From the NCBI GenBank assembly GCA_016648135.1, contig JADDOH010010218.1:62001-126000 (forward strand): 64,000 bases of DNA, in the 5' to 3' direction. Within the stretch, counting starts at the first letter, position 1. Each line of letters starts with the position of its first letter. The notes beneath the pieces are model-generated. The model searched no databases, was not told the origin of the DNA, and saw nothing but the letters and a program-made list of their open reading frames with translations. The stretch is from Agrypnia vestita. Lineage: Eukaryota > Arthropoda > Insecta > Trichoptera > Phryganeidae. Position numbers and translations under genes: made by a program. Shown one piece after another: positions 63,665 through 64,000 of this stretch.

Positions 63665-64000
63665 ATTAAGAGAATGAAGAAGAGATGGAAAGGAAAGGTG
63701 TAGAACTCCGATCACTGTACCCAGCAAATAATTCAATATCCTTCGTTGATTCTGAACAGCGGCCATGTTCCGAAACAGGCATCTTCCACTGAGGATAATT
63801 AATTGATTGGATTGATCTAGAGTGGCAGGTCGCACGCCAGCGGAGACCTCATAACTAAATTGAAATTCCTCTCAGCCTTCGACGGAGTTGGTTTTCGAGA
63901 CCTGTTCTAAGCTTTTTTACTCATTACTGGCACAAAGTAACTGGCTTTCATCGATCTACCAGATTTAACCAGTTCTGTCGTATTTCAAAATTATTGGGAT
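63665..64000. other. unassigned stretch at window edge
   Basis: No supported feature. Confidence 0.45.

Overview
The window looks like AT-rich insect intergenic DNA, most likely lepidopteran. This is inferred from the repeat mix: mariner, RTE and Jockey/CR1-like LINE ends, Penelope-like elements, small Helitron-like elements ending in CTAG, tRNA-derived SINEs and hAT or Harbinger-like MITEs. I found no confident host gene. Two short open segments (43.4 kb on + and 44.3 kb on -) are weak exon candidates. Nearly all recognisable coding sequence belongs to broken transposable elements.

Layout. 0-10 kb: a hAT element with a perfect 8-bp target duplication (1.2-2.1 kb), a cleanly dated 5'-truncated RTE insertion (4.8-5.5 kb), copies of one LINE family (called LINE-A here) and two foldback elements. 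10-20 kb: a hAT MITE with a SINE inside it, tRNA-derived SINEs, LINE 3' ends, a Penelope-like 3' end and promoter-like islands. 20-34 kb: foldbacks, an 84-bp tandem repeat, a Helitron-like element with arrays of heat-shock elements, a 508-bp palindromic MITE and a tandem cluster of three LTR-like units, one interrupted by an RTE copy. 34-42 kb: a nearly complete mariner with one frameshift, RTE fragments, the second Helitron-like copy and more foldbacks. 42-54 kb: mostly unique AT-rich DNA with a 364-bp Harbinger-like MITE and an 88-bp-arm palindrome. 54-64 kb: a foldback with a 12-bp target duplication, LTRs, LINE ends and a Penelope-like GIY-YIG segment.

The most striking signal is a dispersed set of hammerhead-ribozyme-like motifs: CTGANGA, one extra base, a 5-7 bp stem, then GAAAC. 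They recur in about a dozen sequence-divergent loci. Several sit in both arms of inverted repeats, and two are in the 3' region of recognisable Penelope-like GIY-YIG elements. Three can also form the outer stem I. The extra base between CTGANGA and stem II occurs in nearly all copies, and stem III is tiny or palindromic. This fits the small hammerhead variants known to be associated with Penelope-like elements. The inverted pairs suggest that these 3' ends insert as head-to-head dimers.

The second strong signal is that both Helitron-like copies carry several perfect multi-unit heat-shock elements (alternating GAA/TTC at exact 5-bp spacing), and an LTR family here carries a shorter version. 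Several islands of higher GC free of recognisable repeats may be regulatory DNA of a neighbouring gene.
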